The position numbers and the translations under genes were made by a program. Below are positions 37,387 through 45,812 of a stretch of DNA of 64,000 nt, piece after piece. The first letter of the stretch is position 1, and each line of letters begins with the position of its first letter. Under the pieces are notes generated by a model. The model had not been told where the DNA came from and ran no database searches. It worked only from the letters and a program-made list of their open reading frames with translations. Source of the DNA: Sulfuricella sp. GTDB lineage: Bacteria > Pseudomonadota > Gammaproteobacteria > Burkholderiales > Sulfuricellaceae. The stretch is taken from positions 1-64,000 of the forward strand of contig JAQTNE010000004.1 of the NCBI GenBank assembly GCA_028713975.1. Direction: 5' to 3'.

Positions 37387-38382
37387 ATGAAAATAACAGG
37401 CAAGTGGCAAGAGGCAAGTGGCCAAGAGAATGGTCGCGCTACGGCGCGGGTTGTCTCGTGCATTTTATTCCTGTTGCCGGCCTTCATCACCGGCTGCGGC
37501 AGCATCCTGCCGCGACAGGACACGCCCGTCGCCATCTGGAAACCGGAGAAACCTGCGGCGGCTACGACCAAAAAAGGCGGCGGCTACTATCTCAACGATG
37601 GCCCGGGCGACAACCCGCCGGCCAATCTGGACGCCATTCCGGACGCCGTACCCAAGGCGGAGCCGCTGCACAAAGCCGCCAGCCGCCCCTATACCGTACT
37701 GGGGCAAACCTATACCCCCGACACCAGCCTGAAGCCTTACAAGGAAACCGGCGTCGCTTCGTGGTATGGCCGGCGCTACCACGGACAAAAAACCTCGACC
37801 GGCGAAATTTACGACATGTATGCCATGACGGCGGCGCACACCACCTTGCCGCTGCCGAGCTATGTGCGCGTCACCAACCTGAAGAACAACAAATCGGTGG
37901 TGGTGCGCGTCAACGACCGCGGCCCGTTTCACAGCGATCGCCTGATTGACCTGTCCTACACCGCCGCTTACAAGCTGGGCGTGCTCGCAGGCGGCAGCAC
38001 GCCGGTTCTGGTGGAGTCGATCGACCCGGCTAACTACTCCGCTGCGCCGGTCTACGCTTCCGCGCCGAAACAGCCCGAACCGCTTCCTGCCGCCACGCCG
38101 CTGGCGGAGAAAGCACAGCCACTGGCCGCGCCTGCGGAAGTGGTCGCGTCAAGCGGCCACTTCGTTCAGCTTGGCGCATTCGGCATGCAGGAAAATGCCG
38201 AGCATTTCCGCGACCGGCTCAAACTCGAACTGGCGCAGCTTTCCGACAAGCTACAGATTTATGCCGCCGACGGGCTGTTTCGGGTACGCGCAGGGCCGTA
38301 CCAGAGCTCGACCGAGGCCGGCCAGATTGCTTCCGAAATCAAAAATGCGCTCAATATAAAAGCGGTTTTAACAACACGCTAA
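37387..38382 (+). CDS. rlpA: RlpA-family septal lytic transglycosylase lipoprotein
   Basis: 331 residues. Lipoprotein signal with ITGC lipobox (cysteine near residue 37); double-psi beta-barrel domain with GVASWYGRRYHGQKTSTGE and VRVNDRGPFHSDRLIDLSYTAA; C-terminal SPOR domain (about 255-331) for binding denuded glycan. The basic part of the signal is unusually long because the first 15 codons read through a short tandem repeat (37399-37428, unit GGCAAGTGGCAAGA). Starts directly after the mrdB stop, so it belongs to the elongation operon. Confidence 0.92.
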   Translation: MKITGKWQEASGQENGRATARVVSCILFLLPAFITGCGSILPRQDTPVAIWKPEKPAAATTKKGGGYYLNDGPGDNPPANLDAIPDAVPKAEPLHKAASRPYTVLGQTYTPDTSLKPYKETGVASWYGRRYHGQKTSTGEIYDMYAMTAAHTTLPLPSYVRVTNLKNNKSVVVRVNDRGPFHSDRLIDLSYTAAYKLGVLAGGSTPVLVESIDPANYSAAPVYASAPKQPEPLPAATPLAEKAQPLAAPAEVVASSGHFVQLGAFGMQENAEHFRDRLKLELAQLSDKLQIYAADGLFRVRAGPYQSSTEAGQIASEIKNALNIKAVLTTR

Positions 38383-38402
38383 TTTAAAGCAACTCACTCA
38401 TC

Positions 38403-39539
38403 ATGAAAAAACTCTTTCTGCTGACTCTCCTGCTGGTTTCTGCACCGGTCTTTGCTGCCGCGCCAGCCATCGTCGTCCCGCCTGCGCCGGAAATTGCCGC
38501 CCGTGCCTACGTTCTGGTGGATTACCTGAGCGGTCAGACCCTGCAACAGCGGGCCGGCGACGAACGCGTAGAACCGGCCTCGCTGACCAAACTGATGACG
38601 GCTTACCTGACTTTTGACGCCCTGCATCAGGGAATAATCAAGCTCAACCAGGCACTGCCGGTATCGGAGCGGGCATGGCGTGCCGAAGGCTCGCGCATGT
38701 TTATCGACCCGAAAACACCGGTCACCGTCGACGAGCTGATTCGCGGCATGATCGTGCAATCGGGCAATGATGCCTGCATCACTTTGGCGGAAAGCATCTC
38801 TGGCAGCGAAGAAAAATTCGCCAACCGCATGAACCAGGAAGCGCAACGCCTCGGCATGAAAAACACCCATTTCATGAATTCCACCGGGCTGCCCAATGCC
38901 CAGCACTACACCACGGCGCACGACTTGAGCCTGCTGGTGCGAGCCATCATCCGCGATTTTCCCGAGTTTTATCCGATCTATTCGCAGAAGGAATACAAGT
39001 ACAACAAGATCACCCAGGCCAACCGCAACCGCCTGTTGTGGCAGGACCCCACCGTTGACGGCATGAAAACCGGGCATACCGAATCCGCCGGATTCTGCCT
39101 GATCGCCTCGGCGAAGCGCGAATCGCGCCGGCTGATTTCGGTGGTGCTGGGCACGGCGTCGGAAACCCTGCGCGCCAGCGAAAGCCAGAAACTGCTGAAT
39201 TACGGTTTTCTGAATTTCGATACCCATCACCTGTACCAAAAGAGGCAGGTGATCGCCACCTTGCCGGTATGGAAAGGCAGCGAGAACAGCCTCAAGGCCG
39301 GCGTTTTCCAGGACTTGCTGGTGTCGCTACCAAGAGGCCAATATGCGCACATGAAAGCCACGCTGGTCAGCAAGCAGCCGCTGCTGGCACCGATTTCCGC
39401 AGGCCAGAAAATCGGCACGATCCAGTTGACGCTGAACGGCAAGCCTTATGCCGAATATCCGCTGGTGGCGCTGGAAACCGTATCTTCAGCCAATATCTTC
39501 AAGCGTGGCGTGGACAGCATCAAGCTGTGGTTTAAATAA
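38403..39539 (+). CDS. dacA: D-alanyl-D-alanine carboxypeptidase (PBP5/6 family)
   Basis: Trims the terminal D-Ala of peptidoglycan stems. 378 residues with a Sec signal (cleavage near AAA, residue 20). Active-site motifs: SLTK in EPASLTKLMTAYL (about residue 60), SGN in VQSGNDACITLAE, and KTG in DGMKTGHTESAGF. A C-terminal amphipathic helix (IFKRGVDSIKLWFK) would anchor it to the membrane. It is followed by a gene for a D-amino-acid aminotransferase, fitting D-Ala turnover. Confidence 0.95.
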   Translation: MKKLFLLTLLLVSAPVFAAAPAIVVPPAPEIAARAYVLVDYLSGQTLQQRAGDERVEPASLTKLMTAYLTFDALHQGIIKLNQALPVSERAWRAEGSRMFIDPKTPVTVDELIRGMIVQSGNDACITLAESISGSEEKFANRMNQEAQRLGMKNTHFMNSTGLPNAQHYTTAHDLSLLVRAIIRDFPEFYPIYSQKEYKYNKITQANRNRLLWQDPTVDGMKTGHTESAGFCLIASAKRESRRLISVVLGTASETLRASESQKLLNYGFLNFDTHHLYQKRQVIATLPVWKGSENSLKAGVFQDLLVSLPRGQYAHMKATLVSKQPLLAPISAGQKIGTIQLTLNGKPYAEYPLVALETVSSANIFKRGVDSIKLWFK

Positions 39540-39540
39540 T

Positions 39541-39680
39541 GGCCGCCCCTAAAAATCCAGATTTCATCCCCACTGCTGCGTTGCGGGAAAAATTTCTTGC
39601 TTACATATCACCCATATGCGGCGCGGCGAAATTTTTCCCGCGCCTTGCATTTGGGCGAACTCTGAATTTTAAGAGGCGCC
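39541..39680. repeat. MITE-like palindromic element between dacA and dat
   Basis: A perfect 14-base inverted pair, GCGGGAAAAATTTC (39583-39596) and GAAATTTTTCCCGC (39628-39641), lies inside imperfect outer arms that begin near GGCCGCCCCTAAAAATCCAGA and end near CTGAATTTTAAGAGGCGCC. The whole 140-base gap between the two genes is taken up by this element; it has no coding potential. Confidence 0.65.
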
Positions 39681-39681
39681 C

Positions 39682-40527
39682 ATGATCTATCTCAATGGCC
39701 GCTTCATGCCGCTGGAAGAAGCCTGCATTCCGGTGCTCGATCGCGGCTTCATCTTCGGCGATGGCGTGTACGAACTCATCCCGGTTTACTCGCGCCGCCC
39801 GTTCCGCCCCAAGGAACATCTGTCGCGCCTGCAACACAGCCTGGACGGCATCCGTCTCGCCAATCCCCATAGCGAAAACGAATGGGCGCGTTTGATCGCG
39901 GAACTGATTGAACTCAATCCCGACGAAGATCAGTCGCTCTATCTCCATGTCACGCGCGGCGTGGCCAAACGCGACCACGCCTTCCCGCCGGACACTGCGC
40001 CGACCGTGTTCATGATGAGCAACCCGCTGGTGACTTCGCCGCCGGAGCTGGTAGCAAGCGGCGTGGACGTGGTGAGCGCCGTTGACAATCGCTGGCTGCG
40101 CTGCGACATCAAGGCCATCTCGCTGCTGCCCAACGTGCTGCTGCGCCAGACGTCGGTGGATGCCGGCGCAGCGGAGACCCTGCTGCTACGCGATGGATTC
40201 CTTACCGAAGGTGCCGCCAGCAATATTTTTGTGGTGCGCGACAACACCTTGCTGGCACCGCCGAAAACCCATCTGATGCTGCCCGGTATTACCTACGACG
40301 TAATTCTGGAGCTGGCCGCTTCTGCCCGCATGGCATGTGAAGTGCGGCGCATCCCCGAGGCCGAAGTCAGGTCAGCGCAGGAACTGTGGCTGACCTCCTC
40401 CAACAAGGAAGTACTGGCGATCACCCATCTCGACGGCCAGCCTGTCGGCGATGGCCGGCCCGGCCCATTGTTCCGGCAGATGCACCGGCTCTATCAGGAT
40501 TACAAGAACAATGTGATGCGTAAATGA
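39682..40527 (+). CDS. dat: D-amino-acid aminotransferase (class IV PLP fold)
   Basis: 281 residues, fold-type IV aminotransferase. N-terminal MIYLNGRFMPLEEACIPVLDRGFIFGDGVYE, PLP-lysine in DIKAISLLPNVLLRQ, and EGAASNIFVV cofactor loop. The D-amino-acid type is favoured over branched-chain aminotransferase by length and by the dacA-dat-ybeD-lipB context, but substrate is inferred. Overlaps the ybeD start (ATGA). Confidence 0.88.
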   Translation: MIYLNGRFMPLEEACIPVLDRGFIFGDGVYELIPVYSRRPFRPKEHLSRLQHSLDGIRLANPHSENEWARLIAELIELNPDEDQSLYLHVTRGVAKRDHAFPPDTAPTVFMMSNPLVTSPPELVASGVDVVSAVDNRWLRCDIKAISLLPNVLLRQTSVDAGAAETLLLRDGFLTEGAASNIFVVRDNTLLAPPKTHLMLPGITYDVILELAASARMACEVRRIPEAEVRSAQELWLTSSNKEVLAITHLDGQPVGDGRPGPLFRQMHRLYQDYKNNVMRK

Positions 40528-40793
40528 CCGAAGAACAAACCACCCTGCTCGAATTTCCCTGCGCCTTTCCGGTTAAAATTATGGGCGAGGCGAAGGACGG
40601 TTTTGCCGACTCCATGCTCGAAATCGTGCTGCGCCACGCACCCGATTTCACCCCCGCCAGCATGGAAATGAAAGCCAGCAGCGCCGGCAAATACGTCTCC
40701 CTGACCTGCACCATCACCGCCGTTTCGCAGGCCCAGCTCGACGCGCTGTACCGCGAGATCAGCGGCCACCCGATGGTGTCGATGGCACTGTGA
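40524..40793 (+). CDS. ybeD: YbeD family protein (DUF493)
   Basis: 89 residues with the DUF493 pattern [16 protein letters not shown] and [29 protein letters not shown]. An ACT-like regulatory fold of unknown role; genetically tied to lipB in many proteobacteria, as here. Its stop lies within the left arm of a hairpin whose loop holds the lipB start. Confidence 0.92.
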   Translation: MTEEQTTLLEFPCAFPVKIMGEAKDGFADSMLEIVLRHAPDFTPASMEMKASSAGKYVSLTCTITAVSQAQLDALYREISGHPMVSMAL

Positions 40794-40850
40794 TTGGCGA
40801 TTAGTGGGTTGCAAGGAGCATAAAACAATGGAGGTGATCTCGCCAATCAC
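40790..40850 (+). promoter_or_regulatory. Inverted repeat enclosing the lipB start
   Basis: GTGATTGGCGA (40790-40800) and TCGCCAATCAC (40840-40850) are perfect 11-base complements. The 39-base loop contains the lipB ribosome site AAGGAG (40814-40819) and ATG. The right arm continues into tandem CTACTCGCCA-type units inside lipB. It looks like an inserted repeat; an effect on lipB translation is possible. Confidence 0.6.
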
Positions 40851-41508
40851 TACTCGCCACTCGCTACTCGCCAAACACCTGGGTCGGATCGAGTACCTGC
40901 CGACCTGGCGCGCGATGCAGGATTTCACCGCCCAGCGCGGGCCGGAAACGCCGGACGAACTATGGCTGCTGGAACACCCGCCGGTCTATACCTTGGGCAT
41001 GGCCGGCAAGCCCGAGCATCTGCTGCACGCCACCGCCATCCCAGTGGTAAAAATCGACCGCGGCGGCCAGATCACCTACCACGGGCCGGGGCAAATCGTG
41101 GTTTATCTCCTGCTCGACCTGAAACGGCGCAAGCTCGGCGTCAAGGAACTGGTGCGGCGCATGGAGCAGGCGGTAATTGACCTGCTGGCGCGATACCATG
41201 TCGTTGCCGAGCGGCGCGACAAGGCGCCGGGCGTGTACGTCGGTGAGGCCAAGATCGCGGCGCTGGGGCTCAGGATCAAGAACGGCTGCTGCTACCACGG
41301 CCTGTCCCTCAACGTCGACATGGATCTGGCGCCGTTCCGCAACATCAACCCATGCGGCTACGAAGGGCTGGCGGTGACGCAGTGCCGCGATGAAGGCATT
41401 ACGGAAGGACAAGCGGTACTCGGCGAGAAACTGGTAGAGCACCTGGGCAAAAACTTGCAAAACAATGAGATTCCCCCCTTTGCAAAAGGGGGGCTAGGGG
41501 GGATTTAA
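40828..41508 (+). CDS. lipB: Octanoyltransferase LipB
   Basis: Moves octanoate from acyl carrier protein to lipoyl domains. 226 residues. Catalytic region: [28 protein letters not shown] (lysine) and [13 protein letters not shown] (cysteine). ATG 40828 has AAGGAG eight bases upstream; a GTG at 40804 is in frame but lacks a site. Both ends derive from DNA repeats: the first 15 or so residues ([16 protein letters not shown]) come from tandem units of a palindromic element, and the last 14 ([14 protein letters not shown]) from a class C repeat. The core is unaffected. Confidence 0.94.
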   Translation: MEVISPITTRHSLLAKHLGRIEYLPTWRAMQDFTAQRGPETPDELWLLEHPPVYTLGMAGKPEHLLHATAIPVVKIDRGGQITYHGPGQIVVYLLLDLKRRKLGVKELVRRMEQAVIDLLARYHVVAERRDKAPGVYVGEAKIAALGLRIKNGCCYHGLSLNVDMDLAPFRNINPCGYEGLAVTQCRDEGITEGQAVLGEKLVEHLGKNLQNNEIPPFAKGGLGGI

Positions 41509-41572
41509 AATGTGGCAAATAGCCACCACCGTCAAATCCCCCTCAATCCCCCTTTGCAAAAGGGGGAGGCAG
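41470..41572. repeat. Class C repeat pair after lipB
   Basis: Two facing palindromic units, 41470-41506 and 41534-41572, each with a CCCCCTTTGCAAAAGGGGG-type core. The first supplies the lipB C-terminus and stop. The second matches the copy at 112-143. Together they could form a large stem. Confidence 0.85.
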
Positions 41573-41583
41573 AAACGCTATTT

Positions 41584-41641
41584 GTAGGAGCGGCCTCCAG
41601 GCCGCGAAAATTGAAATCGCGGTCTGGAGACCGCTCCCACA
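41584..41641. repeat. REP-like hairpin, GTAGGAGCGG class
   Basis: GTAGGAGCGGCCTCCAGGCC and, facing it, GGTCTGGAGACCGCTCCCAC form an imperfect inverted pair around GCGAAAATTGAAATCGC. This GTAGGAGCGG element type is widely known as an intergenic repeat in gamma- and betaproteobacteria. It lies between lipB and lipA. Confidence 0.75.
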
Positions 41642-41656
41642 GCCACTGTCCGGGCA

Positions 41657-41672
41657 GTTAATCGGTGGTTAA
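41657..41672 (+). promoter_or_regulatory. 16-bp motif upstream of lipA
   Basis: GTTAATCGGTGGTTAA, identical to the minus-strand sequence upstream of dsbB (730-745). It ends 26 bases before the lipA ATG and is in the same orientation relative to the gene as in the dsbB case. Confidence 0.4.
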
Positions 41673-41698
41673 TCCATTTTAAGATTCAAGGAAAAACA

Positions 41699-42637
41699 AT
41701 GGCTGAACGCCAAACCGGCGCGGAAAAGACCGCGCGCATCCCGATCAAGATCGTGCCCTCGGTGCCGTTGCGCAAACCGAGCTGGATTCGTGCGCAAGCG
41801 CCGACTTCGGCGAAATACAAAGAGATCAAGCAAATCCTGCGCGAGCGCAATTTGCACACGGTGTGCGAAGAAGCCTCCTGCCCCAACATCGGCGAATGCT
41901 TCAGCCATGGCACCGCCACCTTCATGATCCTGGGCGACCTGTGCACGCGCCGCTGCCCGTTCTGCGACGTCGCCCACGGCACGCCACTACCGCCCGACTC
42001 ACAAGAGCCGGAGCAAATCGCCTCTTCAGTCGCCTTCATGGGCCTGAAATACGTCGTGATCACCAGCGTTGACCGCGACGACCTGCGCGATGGCGGTGCC
42101 GGCCACTTCGCCGCCTGCATCCGGGCGGTGCGCGCCCAGTCGCCGCAAACCCGCATCGAAACCCTGGTGCCGGACTTTCGTGGGCGACTGGATGTCGCGC
42201 TCGACGCCTTGGGCGATGACCTGCCCGATGTCCTCAACCACAATCTGGAAACCGTGCCGCGCCTGTACAAACAAGCTCGACCCGGTGCCGACTACGCCCA
42301 TTCGCTGCAACTGCTACAGAATTTCAAACAACGCTATCCGGGCGTATCGACCAAATCCGGCCTGATGGTCGGCATCGGCGAAACCGACGACGAAATCCTG
42401 CAAGTGATGCGCGACCTGCGCGCCCACGACGTCGAAATGCTGACCATCGGCCAGTACCTGCAACCTACCCGGCACCACCTGCCGGTGACGCGCTTCGTCG
42501 AACCCGCGCAGTTCGACCGGTTTGCAGCGGCGGCGACGGAAATGGGATTTTTAAATGCGGCCTGCGGGCCGATGGTGCGGTCGAGCTACCATGCGGATCG
42601 GCAGGCTAGTGGGGCGGGGGTTGGCTCTGATATTTGA
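41699..42637 (+). CDS. lipA: Lipoyl synthase
   Basis: Radical-SAM enzyme inserting two sulfurs into octanoyl groups. 312 residues. Auxiliary cluster motif [12 protein letters not shown] (about residues 55-66), radical-SAM motif CTRRCPFCD (about 81-89), and C-terminal RSSYHAD serine ligand region are intact. A repeat-filled 190-base gap separates it from lipB, so it may have its own promoter near the 16-base motif. Confidence 0.96.
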   Translation: MAERQTGAEKTARIPIKIVPSVPLRKPSWIRAQAPTSAKYKEIKQILRERNLHTVCEEASCPNIGECFSHGTATFMILGDLCTRRCPFCDVAHGTPLPPDSQEPEQIASSVAFMGLKYVVITSVDRDDLRDGGAGHFAACIRAVRAQSPQTRIETLVPDFRGRLDVALDALGDDLPDVLNHNLETVPRLYKQARPGADYAHSLQLLQNFKQRYPGVSTKSGLMVGIGETDDEILQVMRDLRAHDVEMLTIGQYLQPTRHHLPVTRFVEPAQFDRFAAAATEMGFLNAACGPMVRSSYHADRQASGAGVGSDI

Positions 42638-42653
42638 CGGGGGCGCTTTGCTT

Positions 42654-42956
42654 TCAGCCATGGGCTGCTTCGGCATGCAACTTCAAGCCCAGCGCGCCTA
42701 CGACTTTGAGGATGGTGTCGAAATCCGGGCTGCGTTCACCGGAGAGCGCTTTGTAAAGGCTTTCGCGAGACAAGCCCGCATCACGCGCCACCTGCGTCAT
42801 GCCCTTAGCGCGAGCAATATCGCCTAGCGCCTTGGCAATAAATGCCGCATCGCCGCCAGATTCCTCCAGACAAGCTTCCAGGTAGGCCGCCATCTCTTCG
42901 GGAGTGCGAAGATGTTCGGATACGTCGTATCGAGTAGTAATGGTCTTGGTCATCAT
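42654..42956 (-). CDS. Addiction-module antidote protein (HI1420 family)
   Basis: 100 residues. The N-terminal DVSEHLRTPEEMAAYLEACLEE and C-terminal XRE-type helix-turn-helix GMTQVARDAGLSRESLYKALS place it in the HI1420-like antidote family whose genes follow a RelE-like (HI1419-type) toxin gene. Here the upstream toxin gene is internally deleted, so this is an orphan antitoxin/repressor. A second ATG is immediately after the first. Confidence 0.85.
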   Translation of the reverse strand: MMTKTITTRYDVSEHLRTPEEMAAYLEACLEESGGDAAFIAKALGDIARAKGMTQVARDAGLSRESLYKALSGERSPDFDTILKVVGALGLKLHAEAAHG

Positions 42957-42962
42957 GCGCTC

Positions 42963-43122
42963 CTACAAGTTATGTGCGAGGCGCAAGGCAGCTTTGATGT
43001 CGGCGGCTTGAGTGCTCCTGTCGCCACCAGCCAGCAGAATCACCAACTCGCGCCCGTGCATAGAGGTCAAGAAGTCCATCAAGCCACTGTGCGTACTTCT
43101 CTGATTTTCGAATCTCGATCAT
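42963..43122 (-). pseudogene. RelE/HigB-type toxin, internally deleted
   Basis: From ATG 43122 the frame reads MIEIRKSEKYAQWLDGLLDL, the start of an HI1419-like toxin. About 20 codons in, the other frame takes over with HGRELVILLAGGDRSTQAAD and IKAALRLAHNL then TAG at 42963-42965, which is the family's C-terminus. Roughly 45-50 middle residues are missing and the two ends are out of frame. The family's full-length proteins are near 95-100 residues. The antitoxin gene follows six bases downstream. Confidence 0.7.
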
Positions 43123-43184
43123 GGCTCAACTGTAGTCACACGGCTACGTAATGTCAGTACGAAAATAGCGAGAGGCGGGCCGAT

Positions 43185-43202
43185 ATGCTACATGGCTAGA
43201 CC
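43185..43202. repeat. Solo copy of the RAYT end sequence
   Basis: ATGCTACATGGCTAGACC matches the right inverted end of the transposase element (58057-58074, ATGCTACATAGCTAGACC) at 17 of 18 positions. It lies between the dead toxin gene and the subtilase gene, 37 bases beyond the latter's stop. Confidence 0.55.
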
Positions 43203-43238
43203 CTGCGCTTTTTTGCTCCGCCCATTCAGTCAAAATGT

Positions 43239-45803
43239 TTAGGCGCGCAATCCAACCGGCACTGACACTCGCTCTCTAATTTCCTGGTAAATAGGTAGGT
43301 TAACACCCTCTCCCACCTCAAGTGAAACGCACAAGGCGAACGAAACCGGCTCCTGTAATTTGCCGCCATCTTCGGCACAATTTACCTTAAAAACCATTTC
43401 CGCCCCGTCCACAAATGCGAGCGCGTTTTCTCCTTCGAATACCTCATGTTGCAGTGTCCCGCGCTGAACATGCTGCCAATCACAATTCATGCGTGACGCA
43501 CCAAAGCCATCATGCGGAGGTTTTATCCACAACCTTGCTGCGCGGTATTTTGCGTGGCGTGCATTCACAGGCGTCAGCCACGCAAGTGTCACGGTAAGTC
43601 GACGCTTCACTATTTTTGCACTGAGGCAGGGCGGAAGCGGTGCGCGGAACTCCAATCCATCCCCGTCATTCAATTCGCCAACACCGATTAATGTCGCGCG
43701 CTGTTCTGTACATGAAAGTGCACGGTCAATATCTGCCAAACCATAGCCAACGAATCGCGCAACGAAGTCTTGTTTTTTCCTCCAATCTGTAATATCCGGT
43801 CGAGAACTGAGTATCAGTCTCTCTAAATTTCCCCATTCGGCCCCATGCGCTAAAATTGCTTTAAGGAGTACGCCGTCAAAGCGCTCTGGAATATCTGATG
43901 GGCTGCCTGCCCTTAATGATTCAATGACCGCATGAGCCTGTGCGGCACCACGAGTGGCTAGTGCTGCGGCATTGCTTGTCCCTCTGGTATATTTCGTATT
44001 GTTGCCGCTGGAGTCAGGTGGCGCTGCCACAAGGTGCCCGGGTGCAGCATTACTGTTGATCAGGTTTACTTGTGTGGTCTCAGGTACTCCCGGCAACCTT
44101 TCTCGGTGCAGTACGCGACCGCCCGGCAGGACTATGTCTGGTTTGACTGCCCTACGGAACCCGTGACCTATGCAGGAGAACGGAGAAACGCCAAACTCAG
44201 GGAATAGATCATAGCGGGTCGAAATGATCGGGAATCTAGCGGCATCCGCGTGCACCGCACCAACTGTGAGTGCGTTGATCGACTCCGCAGGAGTCAACAA
44301 TCGGCGATTTAAAGAATCTGATAAGTGTGCGCTTAGGGCTAGGCGGCTGCGCTCTTCAGATGACAAGGCTGAAAGGGATTCACGCGGCGTTTCAAGAGTG
44401 ATATCCGTCGACACGTTACCCGCACTAACAACAAACAACACCTGATATTTGTAGGACAGCCAGTCTAACAAACGTGCCCATGGCGATAGTTCCTTGTCGA
44501 AGGGCCGATGCAGATCGCCTACGGAGAGGTTAATCACTTTCACCGTCGGTGCAGCTGCCGGAGCTTCTCCGTCACCTTCGAATATTCGGCGTACAGCCCG
44601 GTGCACAAGATCGATCAATAGTACATCGCTCGGCGTAGATTCTTGGCGTGGCGACCGAGCGTCGGCAGGATCGGGACGCATGATTGGCCTGACATAGATA
44701 GGTTTGCCGAGTGGCACCCTTGCCCCATCTAGTTCACCATAGGCAATAAGCGATGCCATTGCCGTTCCGTGAACTCGATCCTTAGCCTCATATGTAGACT
44801 CCCATCCGTCGGGATCGTCTATGTTCAGCCTCCCTGCCAGCAACGGGTGGTTCTGAAGGGGCAGGCCATCAAGCATTGCCACTACCGGCACACCTGACAC
44901 TGTTCGAATTGGTACGTCAGTGCTGGGCAGCCGGGTGTCATCATCTTCAGGTCGGGCGAGGGCCTGACCTCGTGGTCGAAAGAACATTACACGTTCCGAA
45001 TGCGCCAATTCCGGAGGCGAATCACTCAGGAGTCGCCGCACGCCATCTGCGGGCATCTCGATGAGAAATCCATGGTAGGCAATGTCGGAGATCAATGCGC
45101 TTTGCAGCACGCGCCCACCCTGCGCAGTCACCAAGCGCTTAATTTCATCAGCGGCTTGGTTATTTTTGTCCTGGGATGCGAAGCACCACGCCTCGATCTC
45201 GAATCGCACCGCTTCGTCACCGCAGGCGAGGTGGTTCTCCCAGAATTGCAGAATGTCGTATCCTACACGATCACGGACACCCCAAAAGCGAACGTCTCGC
45301 AGATGTTTGAAAATTCCTTTCCAAGTCCCAAGCCCGTGGTCAAGTTTGACCTTGGAATCAGCCTGATAGCGGCTCCACAGACTAATAATCTCGGAAAGCG
45401 CCTGTCTGTTAGTGCCTAGCAAGAAAAGGCGCCCTGTCAGGGGTTTCTCACGCTCTTCGATGTCGAAAAAGTCATCATCTGGCTCGATATCGACTTCATC
45501 AGCTTCCAGTAACCACTCGAGCCCCGGAGTGCGTTTTACTGCGCCGATGAATTTGTCTACAGGGCCGATAGTTTCGAAAACCACCACGAGATCAGGGTCG
45601 TCATTAGGCGCTGCGGCTTGCAGTTGGATTCGGCGTGCATCGAACGCAGACTGCAATATATTGAATTTTGGCGCCAAGCGATCACGCTGGCGTTCGGGAT
45701 CGGGAAGATGAGTATGTGGCCAGCCGGGTTTGCGTTTTTCTCGATCGGTGGAACTCGGTCTCGGAAAGAGAAGAAGGGGTAATTGTTCGCTCATCCGAGG
45801 CAT
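43239..45803 (-). CDS. ietS: Subtilisin-like serine protease, IetS-like
   Basis: 854 residues, no signal peptide. A long N-terminal region (about 1-300) precedes an S8 peptidase domain with an intact triad: Asp312 in VVAMLDG, His345 in DRVHGTAMAS, Ser610 in TRGTSNAAA, plus oxyanion Asn463 in VVSAGN. A C-terminal beta-rich domain of about 190 residues follows. Cytosolic subtilases paired with an upstream AAA ATPase form the IetAS module, first named for plasmid incompatibility and later shown to be anti-phage. The start is nine bases after the ATPase stop; a second ATG is three codons in. GC content is lower than in neighbours. Confidence 0.8.
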   Translation of the reverse strand: MPRMSEQLPLLLFPRPSSTDREKRKPGWPHTHLPDPERQRDRLAPKFNILQSAFDARRIQLQAAAPNDDPDLVVVFETIGPVDKFIGAVKRTPGLEWLLEADEVDIEPDDDFFDIEEREKPLTGRLFLLGTNRQALSEIISLWSRYQADSKVKLDHGLGTWKGIFKHLRDVRFWGVRDRVGYDILQFWENHLACGDEAVRFEIEAWCFASQDKNNQAADEIKRLVTAQGGRVLQSALISDIAYHGFLIEMPADGVRRLLSDSPPELAHSERVMFFRPRGQALARPEDDDTRLPSTDVPIRTVSGVPVVAMLDGLPLQNHPLLAGRLNIDDPDGWESTYEAKDRVHGTAMASLIAYGELDGARVPLGKPIYVRPIMRPDPADARSPRQESTPSDVLLIDLVHRAVRRIFEGDGEAPAAAPTVKVINLSVGDLHRPFDKELSPWARLLDWLSYKYQVLFVVSAGNVSTDITLETPRESLSALSSEERSRLALSAHLSDSLNRRLLTPAESINALTVGAVHADAARFPIISTRYDLFPEFGVSPFSCIGHGFRRAVKPDIVLPGGRVLHRERLPGVPETTQVNLINSNAAPGHLVAAPPDSSGNNTKYTRGTSNAAALATRGAAQAHAVIESLRAGSPSDIPERFDGVLLKAILAHGAEWGNLERLILSSRPDITDWRKKQDFVARFVGYGLADIDRALSCTEQRATLIGVGELNDGDGLEFRAPLPPCLSAKIVKRRLTVTLAWLTPVNARHAKYRAARLWIKPPHDGFGASRMNCDWQHVQRGTLQHEVFEGENALAFVDGAEMVFKVNCAEDGGKLQEPVSFALCVSLEVGEGVNLPIYQEIRERVSVPVGLRA

Positions 45804-45812
45804 TTTTAGAGA

